From Symbiodinium natans (Eukaryota > Sar > Dinophyceae > Suessiales > Symbiodiniaceae), in contig CAJNDS010000609.1 in NCBI GenBank assembly GCA_905221605.1, forward strand, positions 15,001-79,000: DNA of 64,000 nucleotides, written 5' to 3'. The notes under the pieces are model-generated. The model searched no databases and was not told the DNA's origin. It saw only the letters and a list, made by a program, of their open reading frames with translations. A program made the position numbers and the translations under genes. Position 1 is the first letter of the stretch; every line of letters begins with the position of its first letter. Below, in pieces: positions 1-9,191 of the stretch.

Positions 1-77
1 CAGTTAGTAAGTGCGAGAAAGCTGTGTTCTGGCGATGCTCTGCAGCCAGACCTTTCTTGGGTACTGAACTACACGGT

Positions 78-246
78 CCCCAGTGTGCCCTCCAAGGGCC
101 ACTTGCAGTTCACTGGACTACAGGGCGCTGAACGTGGTCCTCAGTGCGCCCTCTTGGGGCCACTTGCAGTTTCACAGGACTACTGGGTGCTGTGCGTGGT
201 CCTCAGTGTGCCCTCCTGGGGCCACTGCAGTTCTCAGGACTGCACT
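78..246. repeat. Minisatellite, about 61-62 bp unit, 3 copies
   Basis: Three consecutive diverged copies of a unit beginning CAGTGTGCCCTC and containing GGGCCACTTGCAGTT start at about 81, 142 and 204. The third copy is shortened. The short open frames across it reflect repetition, not a recognised protein. Confidence 0.8.
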
Positions 247-1945
247 TTGTACAGAGAAACACAATGATGAATGCAAGATGCCATAACAGATGGCTGTAGC
301 GATGTCGATAGCTCTACGACCTGTTTTCATGTGTTACGTTTTCGCTGTCTACTTATCTGATTTTGCACTCTTTTGATCGAGTGAAGGGTGCACTGGTGCA
401 CCATTAACTTGAGTAGGCCGCAAGTTTGCAGCTATTCGTAGCGGGACTTGCCCATGTGGTTCTAGTGCTCTTGAAGCACCGGTGCAATGCGCTGCCACGT
501 ACCTGACGCTAAGCTGAGAGGCCGGCTGCGATTGGAATGAATGAATAGCAGTCGCAGTCGCAGTGGCAGTGGCAGTAGCAGTAGCAGTAGCAGTAGTAGT
601 TGCTCATATTGTTCAAATATTTTTTGAGTGCAAAACTGTTTTTGATTTGGTTTGCGTTGTTTTTGTGTTTTTTCCTGACCTCTTTTCTGGCTCTTTGTTT
701 GTCTCTGATTTTGCTTTTGTCTGTTTTCTGAATATTTGTGGTTCTATAGTGTTGTGCATCGTTTGACCCTTGCGGCTTCTTTATATTTGTGAATCGTTTG
801 ACGCCTGATGCTGGCGGCTTCTAGAGAGAGGTTTTGGTTTACTTTGTTATACTGCAGCTGAGACGTCGAGTTTCATGGATTTTGCAACTGATGGATTCTG
901 CAACTGTAAGGTCTCTGTTCTGCTTCTTGCGCAAGTTTTCTCGGAGGCTACAGACATAGCGGGAGAGTGCTTCGCGCCCCCATATTGCCGTTAGGCAGAA
1001 CATCCAAGTCAGGTGTCCACCGGGTTAAATTTACAATGCCGGGTCTCGTGCATTATGGACGGGATTTATTCTAAATTCCACCCCCCGAAACTTTGTTGTT
1101 TTTGGTTTCATTCTCTGGAAACGTGTTTCGGAGCCAGGATTCGTATTCAGAGTGGGCTAGCGCTACAAGGTCGCGTGGAACACTTTGAACGGCGCGTGAC
1201 GCTGCTGTCATTAATGTTCAGGCGCGCGCGCATCCTCCCCTGTATGTTGCGAATCACACGCCAGGCTTTCAGTCACTTGTCCATGAAGACTTGTAGGGTA
1301 CGTGAGACGCTGTCTAACGGACGTTTTCAAAGCGCCTTGTGACATGTTTCTTGATGCAGGCAGCTGTCTGAACATGCAGACTTCTGCAAAAACCCATTTT
1401 CGCAGGTCGTGTTGGCCGGATCTGTCGGAGGGTTGGAAGCACAGAAGTCGGGTCAGCTGTTTCTAAGGCTTCCACGATGGTCGTTGCTTGCCGCGGAAGC
1501 TGCAACCAAAAAAGACATGCGATGTCGAGTGTGGCTACAGAAGCCGCCTGCCGTCTAAGGCTGCTTCCCTTTCCGTACGGCTTGTGCAAACTTTTGCCTT
1601 TCTGCATAAGCATGGGCCTCCTAACTCTGGCAGGAAGGTGATTGGCACAGCTGATAGTTTCAAACGAGTGATCCGAGTCATGTGCTTTCGTAAAGAAGTG
1701 CAAAGGTGTTTCCCTTGGATCAAACTGGCGGTATGCAAGCGATGATTGGGTCCTACGCAAATATGCTCTATCCCTTTTTGATCGTCTTGAGACTCAGTCC
1801 ACCGATGTTCTTGGTTGATATGTCCGTGGCAACCAAAAAAGGGAGTCCATGGTAATTTTGATGCAAAAACTCCTTCTTTGGTCTGACAGGCAGGAACGGG
1901 CCACCTGTCAAACCTACCTGGCTTGTTCGCTCGAGACCAAAAAAA
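247..1945. other. Stretch without recognisable gene
   Basis: Mostly single-copy sequence with a T-rich part at about 610-760. Several short open frames exist on both strands (for example 1013-1342 on + and 1314-1760 on -), but none shows a motif, splice-like border or family resemblance that I can recognise. Confidence 0.5.
547..600. repeat. CAGTGG/GCAGTA microsatellite
   Basis: Short hexamer/trimer tract of GCAGTC, GCAGTG and GCAGTA units ending in AGTAGT. It is compositionally related to the long AGT tract at 1946-2697. Confidence 0.8.
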
Positions 1946-2697
<752 letters not shown>

Positions 2698-3029
2698 AGC
2701 AGCAGTGATACCGCGGAGCTCGGGCTCTATGCCGCTCTCCGCTAATCGGGGATCCGGTGGATCCGGAGTGCTGTGTTCGAGTCGACCGCGCCGCATTTCA
2801 AGATGTTCTTGATTAGACCGCACTCAAAGCCTACCAACGAGGCTTGCTGATTGCCACTTGCGTTGAGCACGAAACTTTGGAATTAACGGTGGCAGATGAT
2901 GTCCCAGCATCTGTGTGAGTCTTGGTCAAAATGGACACAAAAAAGTATCTTGTAGCACAAGCTTAACAAGCGAAACAACGTATGGGCAGTTTGAATCTGG
3001 CGACGCATCGCCGCAACAATGAAAGTTAT
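2698..3029. other. Unique spacer upstream of the retroelement
   Basis: Nothing recognisable. It ends in ...GTTAT immediately before the first base of the A1 repeat at 3030. Confidence 0.5.
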
Positions 3030-3426
3030 GGCGTCTTCGCGAAGCGACAAAGTTGTCTTTCTGTTTTCATAGCAGCCGCCTTAGCTGAGCAATGATTCCA
3101 AAATCTTTCCAAACTTAGTTTCGAACTCCGCACACGTTCATGCCGTTTAAAGGTGCTTCGCAGACCACTGGAGGCACCCTTGTGATCCGGACTGTATGTG
3201 TTTGAAATCCCATGTTGCACCTGAACAGGCAGCCAAATGTAGTCTCCCAGCTAGACTACATCTTGAGGCCCCTGAAGTTGGGATATACCGGTGATTTGTA
3301 GATTGATGTTGAGAATAATACGCCGCGCCGTTCTCTCAGCATGGCTCGTTTCGCACTAGCACACATTGCAGGGCAGTCCATGATGTACGCAGACATGGAC
3401 AATGCTAGTGCTGAGCTATGCTAAAC
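3030..3426 (+). repeat. Split direct repeat A1 (left terminus)
   Basis: 397 bp matching 8494-8890 base for base in my reading (constant offset 5464). It contains a perfect 9-bp-stem hairpin at 3237-3261. Its last bases include an in-frame TAA (3422-3424) directly before the gag-like frame opens. Confidence 0.95.
3237..3261. other. Perfect hairpin inside repeat A1
   Basis: ATGTAGTCT and AGACTACAT form a 9-bp perfect inverted repeat around a 7-nt loop (CCCAGCT). The same structure recurs in A2 at 8701-8725. It could be a recombination or priming structure of the element. The function is unknown. Confidence 0.8.
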
Positions 3427-3508
3427 CTTGGGGCAGGCGCCCAGCGACCAAGTGCTATGCATTGCTAGAAGACTTTGGTTTGAGAGCACCACACAAGCCC
3501 TTGCTGAG

Positions 3509-4480
3509 ATGCGTGGGAAAGTCGAGCGGACTGACACCTCCGAGCCAGTTCGCATGCCTCTCGCTGAGCGCACCCAACGCATCAGTGAGTTGCAGAAACG
3601 CCTGGTGGGCATCCATTGGAGCGCTGACGTTGAGCCCTCGCACAAGCTCCAAGACTTGGTTGCACAAATGGTCGCCGATCAATCCCTGCTCTGGCTGCCG
3701 TGGGAGCGCCTGACCAGTCGGGCTCTTGAGATCACTACTGAGAAGGTCGACCATTCTGTGGGGTTCGATTCTGCTGGGAACTTGAAGTTGCTCCGCCGTT
3801 CCAGTGACCCCAGCTGCAGCACGTTAGGGGAATACGCCATCAAGTTGGCGCTGCAACGCCGCAGCCTTGCCTTCGAGTTGGGACGGATTTGCCGCTATGA
3901 GCATTTGGAGCGCTGGCATGATCAGCTCTTGCAGACGCACATGCGCTCTCAGCCACCAGGGATGCAACGTGTCTCCCTCCAACAGCTCCGTGAGGCCGAC
4001 AAAATGCTGTGGACCCGCATCGCTGAGGACACCAGAGGAGCTTTGTCCATTCGACCCGATGGCTCCTACCCTTTTGAGGCTTCGCTCGCCAAGTGGAAGG
4101 ATCACACGCAGGTGCAGTGCTACCTCATCCCGTTGCTTAAGCAGCTTAAGCAGACTGCCCCGGATCCAGATCTTCCCCTTAAGCCCAAACAACCCAACAA
4201 GCCGCCTAACAAGCCTGTGCGCAAGGACCGTGATCTTGCTCTCAAGCCTCCGACCAATCCGCAGGCGCCCAAGACTCCTGGCGAAGGGGACAAGAAAAAG
4301 ACCTGGACCGTGCCCTCCGGCTGCCACTCTCAGGACGCCGAGGGAAAGCCCTTGTGTTTCTCCTTCAACTTACGGGGTTGCGCCTTCGCCAAGGCGGGAA
4401 AGAGGTGCCGACGAGGGCGCCATGTGTGCTGGAAGTGCCTGGGACCTCATCCGGCTTACGAGTGTCCGGAGTTTCAGTGA
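3509..4480 (+). CDS. Gag-like protein with C-terminal zinc fingers (retroelement ORF1)
   Basis: The frame is open from 3425, and the first ATG is at 3509, which I take as the start. The upstream 28 codons also look coding, so an unusual start is possible. Numbering from 3428, the product is about 350 residues. It has a helical, charged N-terminal two thirds, a Pro/Lys-rich linker (about 244-290) and a Cys/His tail. The tail holds C310, C318, C327 and H332 (a CCCH-type spacing), then a zinc-knuckle-like C334-x2-C337-x3-H341-x4-C346. Such tails bind nucleic acid in retroelement Gag proteins. It stops at a UGA in the same frame as the downstream pol ORF, suggesting gag-pol readthrough. The N-terminal part has no family I recognise. 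Confidence 0.75.
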   Translation: MRGKVERTDTSEPVRMPLAERTQRISELQKRLVGIHWSADVEPSHKLQDLVAQMVADQSLLWLPWERLTSRALEITTEKVDHSVGFDSAGNLKLLRRSSDPSCSTLGEYAIKLALQRRSLAFELGRICRYEHLERWHDQLLQTHMRSQPPGMQRVSLQQLREADKMLWTRIAEDTRGALSIRPDGSYPFEASLAKWKDHTQVQCYLIPLLKQLKQTAPDPDLPLKPKQPNKPPNKPVRKDRDLALKPPTNPQAPKTPGEGDKKKTWTVPSGCHSQDAEGKPLCFSFNLRGCAFAKAGKRCRRGRHVCWKCLGPHPAYECPEFQ

Positions 4481-4500
4481 TCGGCCGCTGCGGCCGCCGG
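4478..4500 (+). promoter_or_regulatory. In-frame UGA plus GC-rich hairpin: candidate readthrough signal
   Basis: A single TGA (4478-4480) separates ORF1 from ORF2 in one continuous frame. It is followed after one base by CGGCCGC-T-GCGGCCG (4482-4496), a perfect GC inverted repeat. ORF2 has no ATG until codon 201 (5105), downstream of its first conserved domain. A gag-pol readthrough product therefore explains the layout better than independent initiation. Readthrough itself is inferred. Confidence 0.5.
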
Positions 4501-4504
4501 CATA

Positions 4505-7500
4505 GTGAATCCCGTCTTTCGGGATGATGAGACCGGTGGCAACCGCTACGCTGCTGAACAGCTCGCCAGTTCGCTCCTCAGCCGATCTTGCATATCTCCA
4601 GATGACCTTTTGCGTTTGAGCCTTGCTTTGCCGTCGGAAGTCCCCGCCCGGGGAGTTGACATTTCCGGTAGCCGTTCTGTTAGTTTGGGTGCTTTCGCTT
4701 GCTCCAAGCTCCCGGGCTTGCTTGTTCGCGACACGAGCAAACAGCACCCCTTGTCCACTCGAGTTTTCTCCCGCTTCGTCAGAGGACTTTGCCCTGACTT
4801 CACGTGCACTACGATTGCAGTCTTTACAAACCTTAAAACCGACCTTCACCAGGACACTGCGAATGACCCTGCAAGCCAAAACCTCTTGTACCCTTTGACC
4901 GCCTTCTCTGAGGGAGGTGTCTGGTGTGAGGACCCAGCCGGCAGTGTCTCCTTTTTGCATCGGGGTCAAACCTTGTGGGGCTATGTCCTTGAAGTCTCGC
5001 AAGGGTTGTGCTTTTTGCCTGCGCCCAACAGGCGACACGCCACCCTGCCGTGGAAAGGTGATCGCTCCTTGCTTGTGTGTTACAGTGCCAAGGGGGCCGC
5101 CGATATGCCCTCCCGAACCCGATCCTTCTTGGAAGCCCTTGAGTTTCCCCTTCCACCTGCCACTCAGACCATCCCCAGGACCCTGTCCCTTGCCACACCC
5201 ATGTTTCAGGCCGACCCTGATCGTCCAGGACCGCTCTTTGTTGAGCTTTTTGCAGGTTGCGCCCGCCTCTCCAAGTTCTGTCATGCCGCTGGCTTTCGAG
5301 TCTTGCCTGTTGATTCCCCATGGAACCCGCGCAGGCCCGAGCATCCCGTGCTGGTCTTGGACCTCACCGAAGAAGCCTGTCAGCAGCAGCTTCTGGCCCG
5401 GCTTCTCCAGGAGCCTCCCTTCGCAGTCCACATTGCCCTCCCGTGCGGCGCTGGCAGTCGCGCTCGTGAGCGACCTATCAGCAAGAGAGCTCGTCTCCAA
5501 GGCGCGCCTGACCCTCGTCCCCTGAGGGACGGTGAGAACGTTCTTGGACTGCCTGGGCTTTCAGAAAAGGATCAATTCCGCGTCGACAAGTCCAATGAGC
5601 TCTGTCGCTTCGTGATTTTCTTGTTGCAGCACCTGCCCAGCTCTTGTCAAATAAGCATCGAGAATCCGGAGAACTCCTGGATTTGGGCGGTCCTGGCCCA
5701 CTTCGTTCGCGCCTCCCAGTGCCCCTCCCTGCTCAAGCGCTGGTCCTCCATGCGGGAAGTGTGTTTCAGCAACTGCATGAAAGGCGGCAAGCGACCGAAA
5801 CGCACTCGCTTTCGGTGCAGTCATGCTTCGCTTCAGAGCATGGAAGCAGACTGCGACGGCCTGCATGAACATTTGCCCTACCTTGTCTACCGCTGCAACG
5901 GATCTTGGAGTTTCTCTACTGCTCAGGAGGCCGAGTATCCAGCGGGACTATGCTCCGAAATGGCGTCCCTCCTTTCCGCAGCAGCGGGCCTGCCAGCCCG
6001 ACTTGATCCCCCGGCAGGTCCTCGACCTTTGTGGCCGCAACAGAAGGGCGCCCGCAAACTCTTGTCTGAGTTTCTCGAGTTTCGCAGCGCTCCCCCTTTA
6101 GACCGGCCCTTTAAAGAGTTTACCTCCGATTTAGAGGGTTGTAGCGGGAGGTTTGGGGTATATAGAACGCCTCAGGAGTTCGTCGAATGTGCACTGGAGC
6201 TTGACCATCCCTTCGACACCCAGCACTGTGTTCCTGATGAGGTGAAGAGGAACATCTTTCGGAGATTGACGGAGGGGCCGACGGCTTTCGCTTCGGAAAG
6301 GGTTCAGATGTTCCAGAAGCTGAACCAGCTGGAAAAGGAACTTCGATATGAGGAGGCGCGATTACACTCAGTGCTGCCCGAGCATGTTCGCGAAGTGGTC
6401 AAGGACAAGAATTTGCTGCTCTGGGCACGTCTTTTGGAGGAGACGTCGTTCGCGGACGGGGGCGTCTTCGAGCTGATGAAAGGAGTGGATCTTGTGGGCA
6501 AGCCCGACAAGTCTCCGCTCTTCGACGTCAAAGAAGTCCCGGCAACGTCGGATGGGAACCTGCAATTGGAATCTGCCAGCTGGAGAAGGGAGCGACTCAA
6601 GGGACGCGACCCGCACAAGGACGATGCGGCTGCGAGGCAGAAGCTCTGGGATTGCACGATCAAAGACAGGGACAACGGCTTTCTGAAAGGCCCCTTCTAC
6701 ACCGAGAATGAGGTCAAGGAGCACCTGGACGTCGACGAGTTCGTGTGCTCGAGGCGGTTCCTCATAGAGCAAGGAACCCCGGAAAGGCCAAAGGCCAGAC
6801 CCATCGACAACTACAAGGAGGGGGGGGTCAACGAGGCTTACCACTGCCTGGAAAAGCTTGCTCTCTTTGATGTCAATTGGATGACAGCCATCAGCACGTG
6901 CATAGCTAGAGTTTCTGATCCTTCTTCACCTTTGGAAGTGGAGCTCAGCAGCGGAGAGGTGCTTCGTGGCGAACTTCATTCCCATTGGAAGGCTCGGCCG
7001 CCTAGATGGCTGGGGCGCACGCTAGACCTCGAAAAAGCTTACCGACAAGTTCCACTGTCTTGCGATTCACTGAAGTTTGGTGTCGTTATGGTCACGGAAC
7101 CATCGACAGGCAAACACTGCTACTTCGTGGCGCAGAGCCTCCCCTTTGGGGCTACTTCTTCGGTATTCGCTTTTAACAGGCTTTCGAGATCGATCTTGCA
7201 CTTAAGTTGGCATCTTCTGGGCCTGGTTTCAGGGTGCTTCTACGACGACTTTCCACTCCTGGAGGTGGATGCTTCGGCAAAGCTTTCTTCCGAGTCATTT
7301 GAGCACATGCTTCGGAAGCTTGGGTGGAAGTACTCAACTGAACCTGAGAAATCGCTGCCTTTCGAAGAAACCTTCGATCTTCTGGGAATTAGGCTGAACG
7401 CTGGCGGCATCGCTGATGGCGTGGTCTCCTTGCACAACAAGCCTAGCAGGTTGGACAGGATGAAGGACGCGTTGCTCCAGATGAGCTTGAGTGGGAAATG

Positions 7501-8224
7501 GGATATTCATTCCATCCAATCGCTGCAAGGGCAGGTGAATCTTGCTGTCGGGTTTGCTTCGGGAAGAGGTCTAAAGTTGCTGCAAAGAGCCCTGGGAAGT
7601 TTTCTTCGCGATCCCGGGATGCGGACGGCTTCTGATTTGCGCTCTCTCTGCGACTACGGGGTGGATCTCATAGACGCCTGCGCGCCTAGAATTTTCGCTT
7701 GCAGGGGACCAGTGAGTCCCGTGGTGATCTTTACTGATGCTGCCTATGAACATGGGGTAGCGTCTTATGGCGTGGTGGTTCTCGATCCCTTTTCTGGCAC
7801 ACGGCTAGTCGCTGGAGGGAGGATCCCAGACTCGCTGGTTGGCTTCTGGCGGTTGGACAGCCCTGAACAAGAGGCGTTCGCAGTGGTCGCAGCCCGAGAA
7901 TCCTTCTCCCGTCTGCTCACAGGAAGGAGAACCATCTATTTCGTGGACAACGAAGCTGCTAGAGAAGTACTGATTAAAGGGGCGAGCAGATCGCGAACGA
8001 TGCTGCTGCTGGCTGCAATTTTCTTCGAGCTCGAGAATAAAGATCATGGAGTCACGTGGCTGGAGCGCGTTCCGTCTCAGAGTAACATAGCCGATGCTCC
8101 GAGCAGAGGACTGGTTGCGGAGACAGCAGCCCTGGTCAAAGGTCGTGAGACTGCACTTAGTATTGAGAGTCTGTGCGCGAAGTGCATGGCTACTGTACAG
8201 ATACCCTGGGAACTCCTCAAATAG
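4505..8224 (+). CDS. Pol: dioxygenase-like, methyltransferase-like, reverse transcriptase, RNase H
   Basis: 1239 codons numbered from a GTG at 4505. The frame is continuous with gag across the UGA. Residues about 100-195 carry H115-x-D117, a distal H178 and R187, the order expected of 2-oxoglutarate/Fe(II) dioxygenases. Residues about 243-395 resemble a C5-cytosine methyltransferase: motif I FVELFAGCARLS (245-256), motif IV-like LPCGAGSRARE (312-322, candidate catalytic C314) and motif VI-like IENPENSWIW (385-394). The reverse transcriptase spans about 755-965, with RPKARPIDNY (761-770), motif A TLDLEKAYRQVP (D841), motif B SLPFGATSS and motif C FYDDF (D914, D915). RNase H spans about 1072-1201, with D1078, E1123, D1148 and D1197. 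The frame ends 39 codons after RNase H, and no integrase or tyrosine recombinase is visible. RT and RNase H are secure, the methyltransferase-like call is good, and the dioxygenase call is inference from spacing. Confidence 0.9.
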   Translation: MNPVFRDDETGGNRYAAEQLASSLLSRSCISPDDLLRLSLALPSEVPARGVDISGSRSVSLGAFACSKLPGLLVRDTSKQHPLSTRVFSRFVRGLCPDFTCTTIAVFTNLKTDLHQDTANDPASQNLLYPLTAFSEGGVWCEDPAGSVSFLHRGQTLWGYVLEVSQGLCFLPAPNRRHATLPWKGDRSLLVCYSAKGAADMPSRTRSFLEALEFPLPPATQTIPRTLSLATPMFQADPDRPGPLFVELFAGCARLSKFCHAAGFRVLPVDSPWNPRRPEHPVLVLDLTEEACQQQLLARLLQEPPFAVHIALPCGAGSRARERPISKRARLQGAPDPRPLRDGENVLGLPGLSEKDQFRVDKSNELCRFVIFLLQHLPSSCQISIENPENSWIWAVLAHFVRASQCPSLLKRWSSMREVCFSNCMKGGKRPKRTRFRCSHASLQSMEADCDGLHEHLPYLVYRCNGSWSFSTAQEAEYPAGLCSEMASLLSAAAGLPARLDPPAGPRPLWPQQKGARKLLSEFLEFRSAPPLDRPFKEFTSDLEGCSGRFGVYRTPQEFVECALELDHPFDTQHCVPDEVKRNIFRRLTEGPTAFASERVQMFQKLNQLEKELRYEEARLHSVLPEHVREVVKDKNLLLWARLLEETSFADGGVFELMKGVDLVGKPDKSPLFDVKEVPATSDGNLQLESASWRRERLKGRDPHKDDAAARQKLWDCTIKDRDNGFLKGPFYTENEVKEHLDVDEFVCSRRFLIEQGTPERPKARPIDNYKEGGVNEAYHCLEKLALFDVNWMTAISTCIARVSDPSSPLEVELSSGEVLRGELHSHWKARPPRWLGRTLDLEKAYRQVPLSCDSLKFGVVMVTEPSTGKHCYFVAQSLPFGATSSVFAFNRLSRSILHLSWHLLGLVSGCFYDDFPLLEVDASAKLSSESFEHMLRKLGWKYSTEPEKSLPFEETFDLLGIRLNAGGIADGVVSLHNKPSRLDRMKDALLQMSLSGKWDIHSIQSLQGQVNLAVGFASGRGLKLLQRALGSFLRDPGMRTASDLRSLCDYGVDLIDACAPRIFACRGPVSPVVIFTDAAYEHGVASYGVVVLDPFSGTRLVAGGRIPDSLVGFWRLDSPEQEAFAVVAARESFSRLLTGRRTIYFVDNEAAREVLIKGASRSRTMLLLAAIFFELENKDHGVTWLERVPSQSNIADAPSRGLVAETAALVKGRETALSIESLCAKCMATVQIPWELLK

Positions 8225-8241
8225 TTACGGTCACTTTTAAA

Positions 8242-8493
8242 GGGGGTTATGCGTGTTGGGGCAAATCGGTAACATGCACCTAAACAGCCAGTGCGCATCT
8301 CAACGCATACATGCTGGGTGCTCCAACCGAAAACCTTCGAAAGAACTCTTCACTCTTCGAACGCCTCGCTTTTGATTGACCCCTGACCGTGGAAAAAAAG
8401 AAGGGAGCGTCCTCGTACAGAGTTTATGTGATCTAGATTCTTTATTGAACATAATTTGGAATAGATTAAGAATCATTGTGAAAACTTAAAGAC
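8242..8493 (+). repeat. Split direct repeat B1
   Basis: 252 bp, 17 bp after the pol stop codon. It matches 8941-9191 except for one base in an A-run and two adjacent substitutions (AA versus GG near 8470). It abuts A2 with no spacer. Confidence 0.93.
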
Positions 8494-8890
8494 GGCGTCT
8501 TCGCGAAGCGACAAAGTTGTCTTTCTGTTTTCATAGCAGCCGCCTTAGCTGAGCAATGATTCCAAAATCTTTCCAAACTTAGTTTCGAACTCCGCACACG
8601 TTCATGCCGTTTAAAGGTGCTTCGCAGACCACTGGAGGCACCCTTGTGATCCGGACTGTATGTGTTTGAAATCCCATGTTGCACCTGAACAGGCAGCCAA
8701 ATGTAGTCTCCCAGCTAGACTACATCTTGAGGCCCCTGAAGTTGGGATATACCGGTGATTTGTAGATTGATGTTGAGAATAATACGCCGCGCCGTTCTCT
8801 CAGCATGGCTCGTTTCGCACTAGCACACATTGCAGGGCAGTCCATGATGTACGCAGACATGGACAATGCTAGTGCTGAGCTATGCTAAAC
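8494..8890 (+). repeat. Split direct repeat A2
   Basis: Identical in my reading to A1 (3030-3426), including the 9-bp hairpin at 8701-8725. The short minus-strand frame through it is a duplicate of the one in A1 and is not taken as a gene. Confidence 0.95.
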
Positions 8891-8940
8891 TTTTTCACCC
8901 GCCCTCCCACCCTCGGAGTTTTCTTTACCGATTTGGGGGG
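8891..8940 (+). other. 50-bp spacer between A2 and B2, left arm of a hairpin
   Basis: C/T-rich, then a run of 11 G crossing into B2. TTACCGATTTG (8925-8935) is a perfect inverted copy of CAAATCGGTAA in B2 (8961-8971). The left arm is absent before B1, so only the terminal B copy can form this stem. I found no match to the spacer next to A1 or B1. Confidence 0.7.
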
Positions 8941-9191
8941 GGGGGTTATGCGTGTTGGGGCAAATCGGTAACATGCACCTAAACAGCCAGTGCGCATCTC
9001 AACGCATACATGCTGGGTGCTCCAACCGAAAACCTTCGAAAGAACTCTTCACTCTTCGAACGCCTCGCTTTTGATTGACCCCTGACCGTGGAAAAAAGAA
9101 GGGAGCGTCCTCGTACAGAGTTTATGTGATCTAGATTCTTTATTGAACATAATTTGGAATAGATTGGGAATCATTGTGAAAACTTAAAGAC
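8941..9191 (+). repeat. Split direct repeat B2 (right terminus)
   Basis: 251 bp copy of B1 ending ...ACTTAAAGAC. The following TAT (9192-9194) also precedes A1. Confidence 0.93.

Larger units (their letters stand above)
3030..9191 (+). mobile_element. Retroelement with split direct repeats (A1-gag-pol-B1-A2-B2)
   Basis: The 6.16 kb unit has repeat A at 3030-3426 and 8494-8890, and repeat B at 8242-8493 and 8941-9191. The order A1-ORFs-B1-A2-B2 is that known for Ngaro/PAT/VIPER-type retrotransposons. The B1/A2 junction (…AAAGAC|GGCGTC…) is exactly what joining the element's right end to its left end would produce, as expected for a circular intermediate. Coding content is a gag-like ORF and a methyltransferase-like/RT/RNase H ORF. 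The tyrosine recombinase typical of split-repeat elements was not found. The A copies are identical as read, so the insertion looks recent. TAT flanks both ends (3027-3029, 9192-9194), which could be chance or a 3-bp target duplication. An alternative is a head-to-tail pair, one full copy plus one internally deleted copy. Confidence 0.85.

Noticed and set aside
2735-2795. tRNA-like GTGTTCGAGTC (T-arm-like) sequence
   Set aside because: The bases flanking the TTCGAGT do not form a T-stem, and no matching acceptor or anticodon arm is present.
4370-5500. 376-codon minus-strand frame opposite pol
   Set aside because: It is a shadow of the secure + strand pol frame in GC-rich codons, with no family resemblance.
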